From Bifidobacterium oedipodis (lineage in GTDB: Bacteria > Actinomycetota > Actinomycetes > Actinomycetales > Bifidobacteriaceae), in assembly GCF_012932425.1 (NCBI RefSeq), contig NZ_JAAIII010000011.1:1-45051 (forward strand): DNA of 45,051 nucleotides, in the 5' to 3' direction. Below are positions 43,431-45,051 of the stretch, piece after piece. Each line of letters opens with the position of its first letter. Position 1 is the stretch's first letter. Both the position numbers and the translations under genes were made by a program. The notes below the pieces were generated by a model, which ran no database searches, was not told the DNA's origin, and worked only from the letters and a program-made list of their open reading frames with translations.

Positions 43431-44429
43431 ATGAAAAAATGCGTCTTAATACTTCCATATTTCGGCAAATTCAATAATTATTTTCCTCTTTTCTTACGTT
43501 CTTGTAAAGCTAATCCATCCTACGATTTTCTAATTTTCACTGACAACACAGAGCATTACGTATATCCTTCGAATGTTCACGTCGTGCCAATGACTCTGAA
43601 TGAGTTCAAAACAAATGCTGCCATTAAACTAGGATTCAAACCTTGCATTCCCAGACCTTACAAACTTTGCGATTTTAAGCCTGCTTATGGTTTCTTGTTC
43701 GAAGAATATATCCAAAACTATGAATACTGGGGACATTGTGACTGTGACTTGATCTTCGGAAATCTAGGAAAAATATTGACACCAATTCTCGAAAAAGGAT
43801 ATGACAAAGTATTTGCAGCCGGACATTTGACCATCTATCGTAATACACACGAAAATAATCGTCGTTTTATGAAACCTCTCAATGGACACGAGATTTATCG
43901 CGAGGCGTTCACTACCAGCAAAATCTATGTTTTTGATGAAAATGTTGCTTGCTGGATGAATCCAAATCGTAAAAATGTTCATTCAATTTTCAAACAAGAT
44001 AATTGTGAAATATTCGAAGAAGATTTATCTTACAACGTTAGCACTCAAAAAAGCGTAATCACAAGAACAAAATATAATCCACGAACACAAGGTTTTTCTG
44101 TGATTTCATTACCCTATTCTAGAGTTGGTTATTATTTTACCAATAGTGGAGTGCATGAAATTGCTTGGGATAATTCGAAGTCATCTATTACGAAACGTGA
44201 TTACCTTTATATGCATCTTCAATCAAGACACATGAGGATTAATGATAAAGATTTTAGCGCAAGTGTTATCAGTATTCGTCCAGATAGATTTATAGGATTA
44301 AATCAAATCCCTCAGAGCAAGAAGCAAATTCCACTTATCATCTTTCAAAAGCTAAACATGTTTTGGATTGACACATATAAAATGAAAATCATCAAGAAAA
44401 TCCGTTCTTTTAATAAGAGAGAACAATAA
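43431..44429 (+). CDS. DUF6625 family protein, glycosyltransferase-like (332 aa)
   Basis: A close paralogue of the protein encoded at 22661-23647. The first 140 residues are mostly identical, with CVLILPYFGKFNNYFPLFLR, LIFTDNT and YWGHCDCDLIFGNL. The second half is more different and lower in identity. The D-C-D triplet suggests a metal-dependent sugar transferase; this is inferred. ATG 43431 follows CAGGAG with good spacing. It is the last gene of EPS half 2, set apart by 291 bases and an insertion-sequence relic, so it may have been acquired alone. Confidence 0.75.
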   Translation: MKKCVLILPYFGKFNNYFPLFLRSCKANPSYDFLIFTDNTEHYVYPSNVHVVPMTLNEFKTNAAIKLGFKPCIPRPYKLCDFKPAYGFLFEEYIQNYEYWGHCDCDLIFGNLGKILTPILEKGYDKVFAAGHLTIYRNTHENNRRFMKPLNGHEIYREAFTTSKIYVFDENVACWMNPNRKNVHSIFKQDNCEIFEEDLSYNVSTQKSVITRTKYNPRTQGFSVISLPYSRVGYYFTNSGVHEIAWDNSKSSITKRDYLYMHLQSRHMRINDKDFSASVISIRPDRFIGLNQIPQSKKQIPLIIFQKLNMFWIDTYKMKIIKKIRSFNKREQ

Positions 44430-44607
44430 CGTTAAAACAGCAGTCATTGAGAATAGGGCTGCGCTACAAAACCAATTCCCGGTCTTATGCCGAACTTCTA
44501 GTTCTGACACATTCTATAGTCCCAGAAGCAATCGCTTGGAACAGAGCAAAATAATGTCCAGTTTCCAGCACACTTTGTGATTTGAACCGAATGCGGAGGT
44601 GACCCGC

Positions 44608-44645
44608 GCGGTTTGCGTTTTCAGCCGCCAGAAAACGCAAACCGC
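44608..44645. repeat. Perfect 15-bp hairpin
   Basis: GCGGTTTGCGTTTTC (44608-44622) pairs with 44631-44645 around 8 bases. It lies at the broken 3' end of the AraC-type fragment. The minus-strand arm ends in GCAAACCGC without a T-run after it, so its role as terminator is uncertain. An insertion-sequence relic is an alternative. Confidence 0.5.
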
Positions 44646-44926
44646 AATTGGAAAAGGCACAGGCCAGCCCACACCCAAGGAAATCTTACAATTCGAACAA
44701 AACGTATATAAATCATCGAGAGTAGCTTCGAGCGGAGCCAATGATTCTGGGTGGCAGACCGGAGACCCGCCGCGATTTCGGTATTTCTCATAGATTGCGG
44801 GCATGGAGGGGCCGAAGAAATGGCACCATTTCAGCGACCACAGGTGTTCGAAAGTCGAATGAGAATATGGTTTGTGGCAATCGATGAAGGCCGCGTCCCC
44901 AGTATTGAGCATATAAGTTTTGTTCT
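44646..44926 (-). pseudogene. AraC-family regulator, sensor-domain fragment
   Basis: The frame reads YMLNTGDAAFIDCHKPYSHS, LWSLKWCHFFGPSMPAIYEK and YRNRGGSPVCH. This is the N-terminal cupin-type ligand domain of AraC regulators (L-x-x-G-D-x-x-x-I-D...H...W-x-x-x-W-x-H-F-x-G). The IS30 terminal repeat begins at 44927, exactly where the frame would continue to its start. The C-terminal double helix-turn-helix is also missing beyond about 44646. It is a dead fragment cut at both ends. Confidence 0.75.
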
Positions 44927-45051
44927 CTTGAATTTTCAGAGCAAGTGCAACGGGTGTGAATGATATGGGCCCATGGGTTCCCGATAGCATGGTGTTTGCT
45001 TACGACAACCAGACATCGGGAGGGCCCATGGGCCGGTACACCCATCTTACC
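44927..45051 (+). mobile_element. IS30-family element, left end (truncated by window edge)
   Basis: Bases 44927-44952 are the exact reverse complement of 102-127, so this is the left terminal repeat of the same or a very similar element. It is followed by 75 bases of leader with GGGCCCATGGG-like palindromes and then the transposase start. The element interrupts an AraC-type gene. Both copies in the window point to the right. Confidence 0.85.
45028..45051 (+). CDS. IS30-family transposase, first 8 codons (partial)
   Basis: ATG 45028-45030 opens MGRYTHLT and runs off the window. Y-T/K-H-L-T is the typical beginning of IS30-family transposases, before the N-terminal helix-turn-helix. GGGAGGG lies just upstream. 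Whether this copy is complete cannot be judged. Confidence 0.7.

Noticed and set aside
1..45051. tRNA or rRNA genes
   Set aside because: No cloverleaf-like or rRNA-like sequence was noticed on either strand; a covariance-model search would be needed for certainty.

Overview
The window looks like an accessory region of a Bifidobacterium chromosome (B. longum / B. breve group). This is inferred from the bidirectional exopolysaccharide (EPS) locus, the IS30-family elements, GGAGG-type ribosome binding sites and the moderately GC-rich background interrupted by AT-rich glycosyltransferase and flippase genes. No rRNA, tRNA or CRISPR array was found.

Edges: the last 38 codons of an IS30-family transposase and its terminal inverted repeat lie at 1-127. 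The matching terminal repeat and first 8 codons of an IS30-family transposase lie at 44927-45051, in the same orientation. The whole 44.8 kb is therefore bracketed by directly repeated IS30 copies. The right copy cuts an AraC-type regulator gene; the left copy abuts the tail of a DUF4143 ATPase gene.

0.1-11.4 kb is a decay zone with many fragments: a DUF4143 ATPase tail, a guanine deaminase fragment, an IS21-like scrap, three DUF4230 gene copies in different states of decay, a DUF697 GTPase tail and a frameshifted HIRAN-domain gene. Some genes look intact: an XRE-type repressor divergent from a TIR-domain protein, a multi-pass membrane protein, a PBECR4-like protein and two small ORFs.

11.4-29.5 kb (minus strand) is EPS half 1. 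In transcription order it holds two GT4 glycosyltransferases, a GT2, a capsular-synthesis type transferase, a Wzy-like polymerase, a DUF6625 protein, a polysaccharide pyruvyl transferase, a MenD-like ThDP enzyme, a broken GT2, an intact GT2, a second pyruvyl transferase, a Wzx flippase, a second MenD-like enzyme, an epimerase-like SDR and a classical SDR. Many genes overlap by 1-4 bases, so this is an operon.

29.6-33.4 kb is a central module with two ATPase genes (AAA-ATPase-like/PD-(D/E)XK, and AAA_14/DUF4143). It is bounded by a perfect 29-bp inverted repeat with a 14-bp palindromic core. Each repeat lies just upstream of the first gene of one EPS half. This is the layout expected of an invertible promoter switch.

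33.5-44.4 kb (plus strand) is EPS half 2: two GT4 enzymes, a second Wzx, a GT2, a hexapeptide acetyltransferase, a second Wzy, two acyltransferase-3 proteins and a second DUF6625 protein. Each half thus carries its own assembly, export and polymerisation genes and its own decoration enzymes (pyruvylation in half 1, acylation in half 2). No priming sugar-phosphate transferase or chain-length regulator is visible, so these must be elsewhere if the locus works.
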